Origin: Cavia porcellus
Lineage: Eukaryota > Chordata > Mammalia > Rodentia > Caviidae
Direction of reading: 5' to 3'
NCBI RefSeq assembly: GCF_034190915.1
Contig: NW_026947503.1
Coordinates: forward strand, 17,206,532 to 17,270,531
Length of the DNA stretch: 64,000 bases
Position numbers and translations under genes: made by a program. Shown piece by piece: positions 23,070-33,920 of the stretch. Position 1 is the stretch's first letter. Every line of letters begins with the position of its first letter. Under the pieces are notes generated by a model, which was not told where the DNA came from, searched no databases, and saw nothing but the letters and a program-made list of their open reading frames with translations.

Positions 23070-23755
23070 CGTTGACCCTGACTGTCCTGGGCTTGAACTT
23101 TGGTCAACCAGTAGAATTAATCTGGACCATCCAGTAGGGGCACAGATCAGATCTGAGTTTAAATCAATTTTGACAAATCAGTAGGTCTGAATTTCGACTA
23201 ATCGTAGGCTTGCTAAGGCTGTATAAGAATTACTTCTCTCATATTTTGGGGTTGGTCTAAAAGGGGTTTCTATGCTGTACTGACTCCCCCTCCCTTCAGG
23301 GTCAAGTAAATTCTCACTCTTATAAACCTAATTTTGATTTATTTCTTGGGTAGCATGGGCTTAGAAGTCCTCTAAATCATCATGCATAATAAAAATCAAG
23401 CAAAACAGAATAAAGCTAACGTTGATTTCCTATTGTCTTGAAGTCCTGTCTCACTTACATTGTTCTGTTCTGATTTGCTTCATTCTGCTTTGTTTTGTTT
23501 TATTCTCTTTAAAATAAAAATCTTAAAGTCCTCTAAATCAACTTGAAATTCTTGTGTTGGGTAATGTGGGTAGAGCAATTACTTTTAAAATAGCTATAAA
23601 TAGTGAGGACAATGAACCCTTATGAACTGCAGAGCATTCAACAAAGATCAACAACAGAGACCAGCAACTGGCAGTGACGATTAACAGCATCCAGTATTGT
23701 CCAGTGGTAGCCAGCAAAGAGAGACAACAGAAACTAGCAGTATTGATCCGTTACA
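23070..23755 (+). mobile_element. Possible ERV-type LTR, unassigned
   Basis: Not a MaLR by eye. Four degenerate CCAGTAG/TCAGTAG/TCGTAG words between 23,108 and 23,207 look like U3 repeats. A TATA-like GGCTGTATAAGAATT follows at about 23,217. A 14-bp direct repeat AGTCCTCTAAATCA lies at 23,366-23,379 and 23,527-23,540. The right end, CCGTTACA followed by TTTGGCATTAACTGG, resembles an LTR end plus a primer-binding-site region. No matching partner LTR was seen. Evidence is circumstantial. Confidence 0.3.
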
Positions 23756-24098
23756 TTTGGCATTAACTGGTGTTGACTGGTAGCAATAGAGTCAAGACAA
23801 AGGATTGAGGGCCATTGGTGCTCTAAATCCAGAGTTGTCACCAAAACTGTATTTTGCTAATTCATGATAGCTATCTAAATGAAACAAAAGAACCCCCCTG
23901 CTTGATGATAATTAGTATCATTCCTTCTTGCATGTGTTAGATAATATTTCTTAATTCAAAATTTCAGTATCAGATCTAACTTCTGGAAAAAAATCATTTT
24001 TCATGTGTTTCTAGGTGATGAAACATTTAAGCCTACATCAGTTTTTGCCAACATACACACAGTTATTGTCCCACCATATAGATAACTACCCTCAAAGA

Positions 24099-24225
24099 TG
24101 GCTATGATGGCATGTACCTGTAATCCCAGATACTAGGAAGAATAAAACAGGAGAATCACAAAATCAAGGACACCCTAGACAACCTGATGAGACCTTATAT
24201 CCAAATAAACTATAAAAAGTGGCTG

Positions 24226-24271
<46 letters not shown>

Positions 24272-24330
24272 TCAGTGGTTGCATCTCTGGGTTTAATCAC
24301 CAATACCAGGAAAGCAAACAAGTACACACA
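24099..24330 (+). mobile_element. B1-dID dimeric SINE with an internal (AT)n expansion
   Basis: Left half is B1-like: GGCTATGATGGCATGTACCTG, TGTAATCCCAGATACTAGGA, GGAGAATCACAAAATCAAGG, GATGAGACCTTATATCC. It is joined through an A-rich linker to an ID half beginning GTGGCTGGAGATAT. The ID half is interrupted by 20 AT units and resumes GGCTCAGTGGTTGCATCTCT, GGGTTTAATCACCAATACCAG (B box region). The fused arrangement is the known B1-dID dimer of several non-murid rodents. The A-rich tail continues into the long purine tract. Confidence 0.8.
24229..24268. repeat. (AT)20 microsatellite inside the ID A box
   Basis: 40 bp of perfect AT repeat, located exactly where an ID would read GGATATAGCTCAG, so the ATAT of the A box appears to have seeded the expansion. 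It would destroy the pol III A box spacing. Confidence 0.95.
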
Positions 24331-24335
24331 CAAGA

Positions 24336-24386
24336 CAGAAAGTGAGGAAGAAAAAAATAATAAAAGAGAGAGAGAGAGAGAGACAG

Positions 24387-24417
<31 letters not shown>

Positions 24418-24491
24418 AGAGAAAAACAAAGTAAGAAAGAAAGAGAAAGAAAAAAAGAAAAAAGAAGGAAGAAATAGAGAAAGACAGATGA

Positions 24492-24543
<52 letters not shown>

Positions 24544-24560
24544 AAAGCAAGCAAGAAGAG
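24336..24560 (+). repeat. Long purine tract: (GA)n, (GAAA)n
   Basis: About 225 bp almost free of pyrimidines, with (AG)n at 24,365-24,382, (GAAA)n at 24,388-24,417 and again at 24,491-24,545. Probably grew from the SINE tail. Four overlapping frames of 85-130 codons on both strands are low-complexity artefacts (Lys/Arg/Glu or Ser/Phe/Leu). Such mirror-repeat purine tracts can form triplex DNA. Confidence 0.95.
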
Positions 24561-24985
24561 ACCTCATTAATACAATAATACTGTATCTGGTTTTTTGGTG
24601 GTTGTTTTTTGTTTGTTTGTTTCTGCCTTTTGGTATACAAGGCCTAAGTACTAGGAAGCACTAAGAATACATGGCAGTCTCCTTAAATGAATGAACAGAT
24701 CTAAGAGAAGCCTCTATACAACATAGGAAGAAACTATGCTATTCAGTCACCCACATGTGTTAGGACCTGAGTAATGCAGTCATTGATATACCTGAATTAC
24801 ATACAATACACTTGATTGTGGAGAAGCATACTTCCCTACTCCCAGGCAACAGGTACTCCTCAGGACGCACCAATTCCTTTACAAGGAGTTGTTCTGGTCC
24901 CTCTGTTGCACCTACCATCTCTGTGTGCAAGGAACTCTCAGCAGAAACTCTTTTTAGCCTGTCCTTCATGGCAGGTGGAGGGCTT

Positions 24986-25335
24986 TGTCTTATTTTTCTC
25001 TTGTCACTGAGACAAAATACTCAACACCTCAGATGAAAGGAGGAAAGATTTATTTAGCTCATAAAGAGGCTTCAGTACATAATCATCTCTAAAGTGGGGC
25101 GCACTAACAGACGGGCAATGATTAGTGGCAGCAGAAAAGCAAAAAAGGAGGAGAAGGAGAAAGAAACAAACCTCGTTCTGTCCCTTTTATTGTACACAGG
25201 TACCCATCCCAGAGACTAGCACTAGCCTTAATCACAGCACTGGATCTTTAATTAATTACAAACTTTGGATTCACTCTTCAAAAAGGCCTAGGACTGAGTG
25301 AGGATTATCTGGGGGAATATCTACAAACCATAACA
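24986..25335 (-). mobile_element. MaLR-type LTR, antisense
   Basis: 350 bp from TGTCTTATTTTTCTC through GAGACAAAATACTCAACACC, ATTTATTTAGCTCATAAAG, GGCTTCAGTACATAATC, to CTACAAACCATAACA. Both ends are the complements of MaLR termini. No exact 5-bp duplication. Confidence 0.8.
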
Positions 25336-26366
25336 AGCACTTTTGCTTGTCTTCATTGTTAAACTATTGCATACAAATATGATATATTTTTGTTTCACCA
25401 ATAGTGCCAGCAAATAATAGCCATTCAGACAGTGGGGGCACACACGTTAGGTGTGTGAGGCCCCTCCCAGGGTCAGGACTGAGTGCGACAGGAAATGTGG
25501 ATAAACTATGACATTCCTTCCTGAGGTCAATGTGTTTTAGATAACTTAAGATAACATTTGGGAGTATTTTTCATGACTACTTCTAGAGCCTTGGGCTACA
25601 AGTTGTTGGTGATGTTTAGCATGCACCCCACATAACTCACACGTCAGGGGCAGGAAGCCAATGTTCTGTCCTGGCATTTCTGATATGATCTGCTACAAGG
25701 AGAGAAGGCAAACTGAATTCCAAATGCAAAGCCGAACAATTTAACCTGCTGTTGGGATTTTGATGCCTCAAGAAAGCATGGAGATTTCAATAATCTCTGG
25801 AAGGTGATGGCACCTTAATACATTTCTCAACTGAATAAGAAATACAACTCAAGATAGGGTATTTCATAGTATTGCCATTTAAAAGTGATTTTGCTTTGCT
25901 CATGCCTATCTTAAAAAATAGCCTTCAGACAGTGTACACTATTAGACTCTCTTCAGGATTAAATCTTGCAGAGGTGCATTGTAAGTTTGTCAAGTATGCC
26001 TTTCTATAAATTGCATCCCTGTTTTGTAATGAAGATCATGAAGAAGTTTAAATCTATCTCATAGAGAGTAGAGGGGTATTGATATAAAGGAAAAATGATC
26101 ATACTCTACCGCTGTTTCACTAATTATCACATTTAAGGTAAACCATTTTTAAAGGCAAGCATTGGAAAAGTTCATGTGGACTGAGATGTGCAGAGTCCTG
26201 GCTGACCATCTTTCTACCAGTTTCTACATCAGTGGTACCTCAGAGCAATACTGCTTTGAAGACCAATACTGCTTGAAGACGGCTGCTGAATTAAGGCCCT
26301 AACAGCTGAGTATGCAGGAGCTACAGTTATCAGCCAATCAGGCTCTACATGGACTCTTTTCACTGT
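25336..26366. other. No identifiable feature
   Basis: Mixed unique sequence, including a short GC-richer patch around 25,430-25,490 without motif support for a promoter. Confidence 0.45.
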
Positions 26367-26690
26367 TGTGGACTAAATTAAACCTTCTATTCTATAAAAT
26401 GAAGTTCTAACCCCCAATATTTGAAGTTAAGCCTTTTATGGACTTCCTAAAGTTAAATAAGGTCTTTAAGGGTAGGACTGCATTTCAATAACATTGGTGT
26501 TCTCATAAGAAATGGCACAGATATTGCACAGAAGTTAGTCACATGCATTCCAAGAAAAGAAGCCTCAGGAAAATCAAATCTGTAAAATTTCAGGGTCAGA
26601 CACAAACATCTAGAGTTGTGAGCGATGCTTTCTATTATCTAAACGAAGTCAGTGGTGTTTTGCTATGGCAGCAAAGCACATGCTTACACG
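26367..26690 (+). mobile_element. MLT1-type LTR
   Basis: Landmarks in order: GTTGTGGACTAAATTAAACC, TTCTAACCCCCAATATTTGA, TTAAATAAGGTCTTTAAGGG, GGTGTTCTCATAAGAAATGG, AAGAAGCCTCAGGAAAATC, and TTTTGCTATGGCAGCAAAGCA near the end. This is the standard MLT1 order. The 84-codon frame at 26,543 lies within it. Confidence 0.75.
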
Positions 26691-27129
26691 CCCAAGTGTC
26701 TGTGCCATCACATGACTCTAGTTGCTCTAGAAACTACCCAAATCCCTTGCTCTTGCTCTTTTTGTCCTTTAGGTTGTTTCTGGTATTTCCCACCTAGCAT
26801 GTAAGCCATACACATTTTGTCCCTTTTGATTGCCCGCTAACTCTTCCCACTATCTCCTCCCCCAAAGCAGCCTGCACTCCACTCCAGCCTCCTTAGCCAC
26901 TTGTCTACCTGGCCTCCTGAGGTTAACTGCACATGAAGGTCAGATTCTAAGTAGATCTCAGAGACTGGGTGGTTGTTTTCAGTGCACAGTCTTCTTCGAC
27001 TGGTGGTAACTCATACCCAATGACCACAGGTCCTGGTGGGATGGATGTGTCATCATCCTACCGGGCCACATAGAGAGGCAGTCTTCAAATAAGAATAGTG
27101 ATTACGAGCTTCATTGTTTCTCTTCATCC

Positions 27130-27305
27130 TGAATATTTTCAGAGCATTACATCTCAGTAAATCCTTATAATTATATCACAAAGTGAATGTTTGATAAGTG
27201 TGATAACTAAGGCATAAAGAAGCTAAGTAACTTGACCAAAGCTTAGCAGCTGGAAGTGACATGACTCTCAGTCAGTTGTTTTTAAGGTCTGAACCTTGTC
27301 TGAAA
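27130..27305 (+). mobile_element. MIR SINE
   Basis: CATTACATCTCAGTAAATCC, GTGTGATAACTAAGGCATAAAG, AGCTAAGTAACTTGACCAAAG, CTTAGCAGCTGGAAGTGACA: the 3' half of the MIR consensus in order. Confidence 0.75.
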
Positions 27306-28065
27306 AAGTCTCACTCAAATTTTAAATTTTGGTTTTACTCACCAGCCTTTATAGTTAGAGGAGATCTTTGTGGCCCACAGAAATAGCAATAAATTTTAAA
27401 ATCAAAAAGCCTAATTTTAAGTAGTTCACTTACTCTTTGTTCTTTTTCAAACTGTGGAAAAATTTCATTTTAATTGCTTTATTTTATCTGAAAAACTACT
27501 AAGTTTATCATGAAGATTATTTCATTTGGAGTAACACTCAGGAACCACATTTGAGCACTAAGTTAAAAAAAAATCCTGAATGACTATTCAAAAGTGTTCT
27601 CCTAACGTTAAAGAACATTCAATTTGAAATTCAAAGACAAGATTTTTAGATTTTAACTCCTTTTAACATTTGCTGTTCTTCATCTACTAAGTGAAAAAGT
27701 AGATGATGGGATTTAAAGAATATTACTTGTGTCATAGGTACATTTCTATACCTCCAACCAAGCATAGTGCTCTTCTAAGAATACGATATGCTTTTCCTAC
27801 CCATGTGTATTACATAACATGACATATGGCATTTAACTCACCACAGTATTTTGAATATTAAACAGTATGTATATATTTTAATGTCCATGAAGCTTAAAGG
27901 ATGATCTTATAATATCTGAAATAGAAACAATAATTACTTTGGAATAATATTGACCACAATAAGAGAGAAGAAATAAAACTAATATATAAGACAAATATCT
28001 ATGATATTATTACTTTATTCATATTTTGAGTACAAGTTCACTTTTAAAATATTTTAATTCCTAGA

Positions 28066-28069
<4 letters not shown>
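27306..28069. other. AT-rich, no identifiable feature
   Basis: No exon or repeat family recognised. Confidence 0.45.

Positions 28070-28123
<54 letters not shown>
28070..28123. repeat. (TA)27 microsatellite
   Basis: 54 bp of uninterrupted TA. Likely highly polymorphic and able to extrude a cruciform. Confidence 0.97.
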
Positions 28124-28125
<2 letters not shown>

Positions 28126-28299
28126 CACTTCAGGATAGCAAGAAAATGTATTTGATTGGTTTGAGAAAATATTGAATTCTTTGTGCTAAAAATGTTCTGA
28201 AACTATCTTACATGTCAGCCTACAGTAAGCTTATAGTTGATTCTGTGAGATCCATTATTTTTGATAGATATGTAGGATACTTCATAAGTACTAATGTGT

Positions 28300-28915
28300 C
28301 AGCCATCCACGGCTGTGTACTTAAAGACACAGTACAACTAGTGTCTTAAAACAACTGCTTTAATTTACCAATGGTTGTCCATATAGAAACTCAGGAAGAT
28401 GGCCAGGGATTTAACTCACTGTTTCAAGTGCTTGTCTGGTAAGCGTGAGGTCGTGAGTTCGATTCTGGTACCAAAAAACAAAAGGAAGAGACTGATAAGT
28501 TGTTTCTAGAACTATCTGGTGTCATCCAGGGAAGCTGTGGCCAGAAGATCCACTGCACAGCTAGGTTTCTCACTCAGACATCCAGTACCGCAGCAGTCCT
28601 GGCCTGTCTCTCCACTGGATGCCTCCTCCATCCCAGTTGGCTTAAACACATCAAAGCACAGGTTTTTTCTGAGCTTTCACTCAATACACTGCAGCAGGCT
28701 TCCAAGAGAAAGGAAGGAGAAGCAACCAGGCCAGTGAAGGACTTCTTCAGAAATGGTACAGTGTCACATCTATCATCATCTCTGAGTGAAAATGATCATA
28801 AGCCCTGCAACAGGGACAAAGCAAGGCCATGTGATGCAGGAGTTTGTGTGATGGGAGTTACTGTCAAGGCCATCTTTGGGAAATAGTCTGTAATAAACAT
28901 CCAGAAAGTCTAATT
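28300..28915 (-). mobile_element. MLT1-type LTR, antisense, carrying an old ID
   Basis: Opens with ACTAGTGTCTTAAAACAACTGC and TTTAATTTACCAATGG, the complement of the MLT1 3' region ('gtggcttaaaacaac...ttta'). After an inserted ID it continues GGTGTCATCCAGGGAAGCTG, GGCTTCCAAGAGAAAGGAAGG, AATGGTACAGTGTCACATC, GGACAAAGCAAGGCCATGTG, each with a counterpart in antisense MLT1. The 128-codon frame at 28,500-28,886, the longest non-repetitive one in the window, lies entirely here and has no protein-family signature. Confidence 0.65.
28400..28487 (+). mobile_element. Old ID SINE within the MLT1
   Basis: ATGGCCAGGGATTTAACTCACT, TTTCAAGTGCTTGTCTGG, GGTCGTGAGTTCGATTCTGG and a short A-rich end. The anticodon arm is altered, so it is older than the nearby young copy. 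Weak AGGAAGA repeats flank it. Confidence 0.85.
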
Positions 28916-28930
28916 GAAACAGACAGTACA

Positions 28931-29044
28931 GGGGCTGGGGATTTAGCTCAGCGGCATAAGCGTCTGCCTTGCAAGCAGGCAGTCGTGAGTTTGATCCCCG
29001 GTACCGATAAAAAGGAAAAAGAAAAAAAAAAAAAAAAGAAAAAA
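28931..29044 (+). mobile_element. ID SINE, young
   Basis: GGGGCTGGGGATTTAGCTCA, A box with CGGCATAAGC, intact anticodon arm TGCCTTGCAAGCAGGC, B box GAGTTTGATCC, and the signature GGTACCGATAAAAA then an A-rich tail. A perfect 15-bp target duplication GAAACAGACAGTACA lies at 28,916-28,930 and 29,045-29,059. Confidence 0.96.
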
Positions 29045-29219
29045 GAAACAGACAGTACAATTATTTTTATTGACAATTTCTTTTAAAACATGTGGATTTT
29101 GAACAATTCATTTCTTAAAGGATTCCTTTAGCTTAAAATTCAAAAATATCTAATAAAACAATGTCTTTAATATTTGTGCATGTATTTATTAGTCAAGTAT
29201 TCTTTACAGTTCTCCAATG

Positions 29220-29345
29220 TGTCAATCACAGGACCAGCCCATTGCAATACAAAATGAGTAAGACTTCAGTCCCTGCCTGAAGAAGCTCACAGTCCAGTGA
29301 GAAAAGTAACCTATTGAGATTATAGCACAGTACTATTTGCAAAAA
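29220..29345 (+). mobile_element. Ancient MIR/L2-class fragment
   Basis: TACAAAATGAGTAAGACTTC, GTCCCTGCCTGAAGAAGCTC and ACAGTCCAGTGAGAAAAG recall the widespread mammalian 'gataagacagtccctgccctcaaggagctcacagtctagt' repeat. The exact family is uncertain. Confidence 0.5.
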
Positions 29346-29639
29346 TAAATTTAATATGGAACTTCCCAGGTAGTTACTAAAAGAATAGTAACAGTCATTC
29401 ATGTATGAGAAATTGGTCTTTCTCCACCAAAAAGAAAAAAAAAATCTAAATTTTTATTCACAATATCCTTTCTGTATGGATTACTCTTAGCAGTTAAAAA
29501 TTACTTTTTAGCAGAGATAAGTGATTTAGGGGAAACAGAATGAACCTCACAGTCACATTCCAATACAGTTAGTCCTTCACCCCTAATTCTGGACAACAAT
29601 TGACCTACTTTTTCCCCTAATGTTTGCCTTTTCCTAGAA

Positions 29640-30250
29640 TTACCTGTAAATGAATTGTGTGGTCTGCACTCTGCTATTTCTTCTTTCTTTCACTCAACAG
29701 AGTGCTCTTGAGAGTCATTCCTTTTGATTGCTTAGTGGCATCCAACTGCATGGATCGATATACAGAACACTGTTTACCCATTCTCTTATTGGTAAACACA
29801 TTTGGGCTGTGAAGACCTTTTTTGCTGTCGCTGCGGTGGCTTATGACTCAGGAGGCTGGGGCAGGAGAAAAACTTCAAGTTTGAGGCCAGGTAGGCTACA
29901 AAGTGAGTTCAAGGCCAGCCTGAATTGCATAATAAAAACCTATCCCAAAAAGACAAAAAAAAAAAAAAAAAAATTCAAGTCTTTCATATATTCATATACT
30001 ATTGTCTCATGTGCAAATACATTGAGTTTAATTTCGAGTTAGATGATAAATATATACTTAACTTTTACAAGTTCTATTTCAAAGTCATAGCACTTAACGT
30101 TTGTGGTCTTTTAATTGTGGTGCATTGAGCAGTTCCCTATATACTTATTTGCTATACTGATCATCTCCTTCTGTGGAGTACAGTATCTGCTAAAATATTT
30201 TGCCTATACTATTGTTATAAGAAATCTTTGTATATTAAGGCTAAAATGGT
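29640..30250 (-). mobile_element. L1 LINE fragment, antisense, interrupted by a B1
   Basis: Complement of the L1 3' ORF2/3' UTR zone: TTTCTTTCACTCAACAGAGTG, GAGAGTCATTCCTTTTGATTG, TACCCATTCTCTTATTGG, AAACACATTTGGGCTGTGAAG. After the B1 it resumes TTCAAGTCTTTCATATATTC, GGTGCATTGAGCAG, ATCTCCTTCTGTGGAG and AAGAAATCTTTGTATATTAAG. The order matches a diverged L1M. No intact frame remains. Confidence 0.6.
29829..29972 (+). mobile_element. B1 SINE with internal deletion
   Basis: Sense B1: GCGGTGGCTTATGACTCAGG (the usual 'cctgtaatcccag' is missing), AGGCTGGGGCAGGAGAAAAAC, the quasi-duplicated CAAAGTGAGTTCAAGGCC, CTATCCC(A)n tail of about 18. It sits inside the antisense L1. AAGACCTTT on the left and AAGTCTTT on the right may be a worn target duplication. 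Confidence 0.85.
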
Positions 30251-30479
30251 TTCTGTCGGCTATATTTTTTATATATTGTCTTCTCTTCTGTGGTTTGCAT
30301 TTAATTTTCTTTCTGTTGCTTTTTAAAGAGAAAACAATTTCAATATTGTTCATATATATTCAAGTACTTATTTATTGCTCTTAATACATATCTATAAATT
30401 ATAATCTTAAATCCTAAAAATTGTTCATCTTGATAGAATCTTATTTTCAACATTTTTCAAAAGTAAAAACAAAATTCAA

Positions 30480-30580
30480 AAGTGTTAAGGTGGCAACACT
30501 GACAGGTGTTAGACTTGGAATTTAAACCCTATTCAACTTAACTCAGGACTACAGTTCTCGTCTTTTAATATTAGTGTAGG
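30480..30580 (+). mobile_element. MIR SINE 3' fragment
   Basis: TTAAGGTGGCAACACTGACA, GTTAGACTTGGAATTTAAACCC and the following ACTTAACTCAGGACTAC resemble the MIR 'ttaaggtcacacagctag...gatttgaaccca' end. Confidence 0.45.
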
Positions 30581-32395
30581 ATTGTGGTATATAATAAATA
30601 CATTCATCTGAATAATTGATTCATATAAAAATAAGTTAAATTACTTTTTATTATTTTGAGTGTCTTGGTTTTGTATAATAAACACACACGTCATGAAGTC
30701 ATATATTAGGGATCTAGATAACTCTAGAATAATTGTGTACATGGGAATCACAGTATAATAAAAAATTTAGGGTGAAATCTGAACTATTATTTAATACTCA
30801 GACATGTTGTCACCTGTTTACTCAAACCTTGCTGAAAAATCTGATATTTAAAAAATCTTTTTTCTCATTTTTTAAACTTCAACAAACTTCAGTAAAGGTC
30901 GCCGCAATGACAGGCCACACAGGAATTTTCTACAAAATCACAAAAAATGAAAGAAAGAAAAGGTTTCAAAGCTATTCCTAGCATTACACAACCCTCCCGA
31001 GGAAAGAGAACCTTGTTTTTATATTTCAGAGTAAACACTCAGAGACAGAAGGAAATAAAAAATGTTTTCAAGTAATTACACATATAACTTGCATTCCAAA
31101 GAAAATTGAACAGCAGAATTTTCAGAAGGAAAACCACATCCTGGTATTCATACAAATCCCTTTTGTACATAGGGTGGTAAATAACCTGGTCATTATTGGA
31201 TGAAGATGACAGAGTAGTGAATAAGTTTACAAGGGTTGTGAGAGCCATTCAGCATTTTCACAGATATAAGTACTGTGGGATTCAAGCAAGATCATGGATT
31301 TAATTGCATATTAATGTGTATTTATTATAATTTTGCTCTCTACTGTAAACTAACAAAACTATAAACTTCTGGACTGTAAGACTGGTAAAAGCTGCTGTGT
31401 GGGAAGGAGCAGGGAGCCATACATTAGTGTCATGTGAGTGAATACTTGCAGTGGATTTTATCGTAGCTTAAATGTGTCTCATAGTGGTATCACATTTAGT
31501 AGAGCTGACTATTTCCTGTTCCTGTGATGCAACAGAAAGCTGAACTGATCCCCTCAAAATCATGCTTAAGATTCAGAATTCTTTTTCTTTTGTCCTAAAA
31601 GAATTAAAATATCATCAGACATGTATTTGTCCTAGAAGAGTGAAAACATCCCAGGAATCATTTACCTATTCAAGGCATCAGGATTTTGTACCTATTACTT
31701 GTCTGTTAAAGATTTTACTCAACCCATTCATCATAGAATTAATATTATTTGTAATGACACAAGGGTCCTAATTTCAAGTCAAAACAAAAGAAGCTTCCAT
31801 AAATTATCGAAGTATAAATACACAAGAGGATATTCTATTTTTTTAAAGAGAAAGTACAGTACCTTTCACCTGAAAATAAAAGGTGTTCTTATTTGAAATC
31901 TTATCAGTATGGCAGGTACGACTGTGTACCAAAATCTCCTTCTGTTCCCACTCCGGCCACTGCACTGCTGGCTTTCCAAATTTCCCAGTCATTCCCCTTA
32001 AACAATACAGACTTTACAACCACTTTATTTTATATTTCTCAATGCGCACATTTTCTAAAATCATATACTTTCCCCCATTGCCATAATTCTAGTTTCAGCA
32101 GTGGGGGTTCTTTGCAGATCAGCACACAAAGGGGAGAGTGTGGGGTAAATCTCTGGAGGCAGCTCTTTTCCTGTTTTTATGGTTTTCTGACAAGTTGAAG
32201 CTGAATATGAAATATGTCCTTTCCACAATTCTCTTTTATTTCTGAAGTCAAATAATTGAATACCTTACGAAAGTCACTGTTGCATTGTATTCTGAAGCTC
32301 AGTACTGATACTGAATATTAGAAATCTAATTTCCAATCCCAAAATGAGATGAAATAAAAAGTAATTTAGAATTGGTATAATTCAAAATGGGTTTA
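30581..32395. other. No identifiable feature
   Basis: AT-rich unique sequence. Two overlapping frames at 31,883-32,198 have no motif and are probably chance. Confidence 0.45.
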
Positions 32396-32470
32396 GCCTG
32401 AGAAGGTAGCTCAATAGTCGAGCACCTGCTTAATACCAGCAAGGTGCCATGTCCTGTTCCCAAGACTACA
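32396..32470 (+). mobile_element. Degenerate ID SINE
   Basis: GCCTGAGAAGGTAGCTCAATA, CGAGCACCTGCTTAATACCAGC, GCCATGTCCTGTTCCCAAGAC. The A-box core (GTAGCTCA...GAGCACC) and a worn B box are visible. The tail may be the ATAAAAATAAATG run after it. Confidence 0.6.
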
Positions 32471-32682
32471 ATTAGATATAAAAATAAATGAATTTAATTA
32501 AATAAATAATACGTATTATTTTTCTTGCTTATGTGTTAAAGTAAATGTGATTACATTTGGAGAAACAATGGATACTAGTTAATCTTTTTTCAAGGCTAGA
32601 ATGTCAGCAGGAACATTAGTGTATATTTCCAAATTGTGTGTGGTTCAGCTATGTGTAAGTCTCTCCTTAGCATACATACACT

Positions 32683-33160
32683 TGTCTTATTTAGTTTTCT
32701 ATTGTTGGTGATACAAAATACTTCACACTCACAATTAAAGGAGGAAAGGTTCACTTAGCTCAGAGTTTGTGGAGGTTTCAGTCCATAACCAGCTGGCTCC
32801 AAGTCAGGAGGGCATGATAGAGGGCAACAGTTCAAGAGAGCAGAAGACAGAAAAAACAAAAAGAGCTAAAAGCTGGAAGACCAAGCCTCTTGTCTTGCAT
32901 TATATTGTAAGCGGACTACCCACTCTAGTGTGGGTACTCTATACTCTAGGTTGTAGAGCCACTGAATCACTTAGATAGTTTCTACACTTCCCGAATTATC
33001 ACAATGTATCAACCTCTGCAACACCCATGTAAACAAACTGAAACTCAATCACTGAAGCTGTATAATCTGCCAATCACTACCTAAGAATCACTCATGGCGG
33101 GGGGCCCTGTCTTTTTAGTTACAAGTTTCGGAACCAAGTCTACAGCGAGGATACCAAAAT
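32683..33160 (-). mobile_element. MaLR-type LTR, antisense
   Basis: TGTCTTATTTAGTTTTC, GTGATACAAAATACTTCACAC, AGGAGGAAAGGTTCACTTAG, GAGGTTTCAGTCCATAACC, AGCTGGCTCCAAGTCAGG: the complement of the MaLR 3' half in order. The right boundary is uncertain. Confidence 0.7.
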
Positions 33161-33876
33161 GTGCTTCCCAAAAACATTGTGAACTTGCACTGCATATTTA
33201 CTGGATAAGCTGCTGGTGATCCGGTGGTTGAATTGGTAGAAAAACCATGGCCCGTTGATGGTACACCATGAATTACAGTGCAACAAACACCCCTTCAGCA
33301 GCTACACTTTGCAATTACTCTCTCCCTTTTTCTTTCTCGTCCAACAGTTTTTCTGGACTATTGACCAAATGTTTGTTTCTTTTATTCCTCTCTCTGGCAC
33401 AAAGTATAGTAATAAATGCCCTCTCACTCCAAGGAGAGACTTTCTGTATTTTCTATCCAGCTTTCTTGCTATCTTCGATATAAGATCTCAAGAAGCCAGG
33501 TTTTGAGAAGCATCCTTAATATTTCAAGGAAATTCCTTAGGGAACCACCTGAAGCCTCATTCTAGACCACAGAAAGATTGAATGTGTACATCCGAGCAGG
33601 CTAGTAGGAGAGAGAGACTGTGGTAATTGGTAAAATTGAGCTCATTTTATAAGGATTCCCTTGTCTTTCTTGACAGGCAGTATTAACGTCCTCACCTCCC
33701 AGTGCACTGCTCCAGGACTGCACCACCTTTCTGGTGCCCACCCCAAGGACTTCCTCCCACACACTGTTCTGTGTGGTCTTCTCATTGCTATTCTGGGGCA
33801 GAGAGAAGATTTAGGAAATTTGGAGAAACTGAGTATACACTTGCCTCTTAGAAAAGAGTCAGCAATGTGGCCGTGA
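33161..33876. other. No identifiable feature
   Basis: Pyrimidine-rich around 33,310-33,480 with overlapping frames of 71-83 codons in different frames and no motif. No repeat assigned. Confidence 0.4.
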
Positions 33877-33920
33877 TTTCTTTTTTTCTTTTTTTTTTTT
33901 TTTTTTTTTTTTTTTTCTTT
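33877..33920 (+). repeat. Poly(T)/pyrimidine tract
   Basis: TTTC units then a T run of about 27 ending TTTCTTTC. It may be the tail of an unrecognised antisense retroelement, but no body was found to its right. Confidence 0.9.

Noticed and set aside
24175..24664. Four overlapping frames of 85-130 codons
   Set aside because: All are translations of the AT and GA/GAAA microsatellites; low-complexity peptides on both strands.
28500..28886. 128-codon plus-strand open frame
   Set aside because: Lies wholly in an antisense MLT1-type LTR, has no protein family motif and no splice or promoter context.
28931..29044. tRNA gene call from A box, B box and anticodon arm
   Set aside because: It is an ID SINE with an A tail and target duplication; the acceptor and T arms do not pair as in a functional tRNA.
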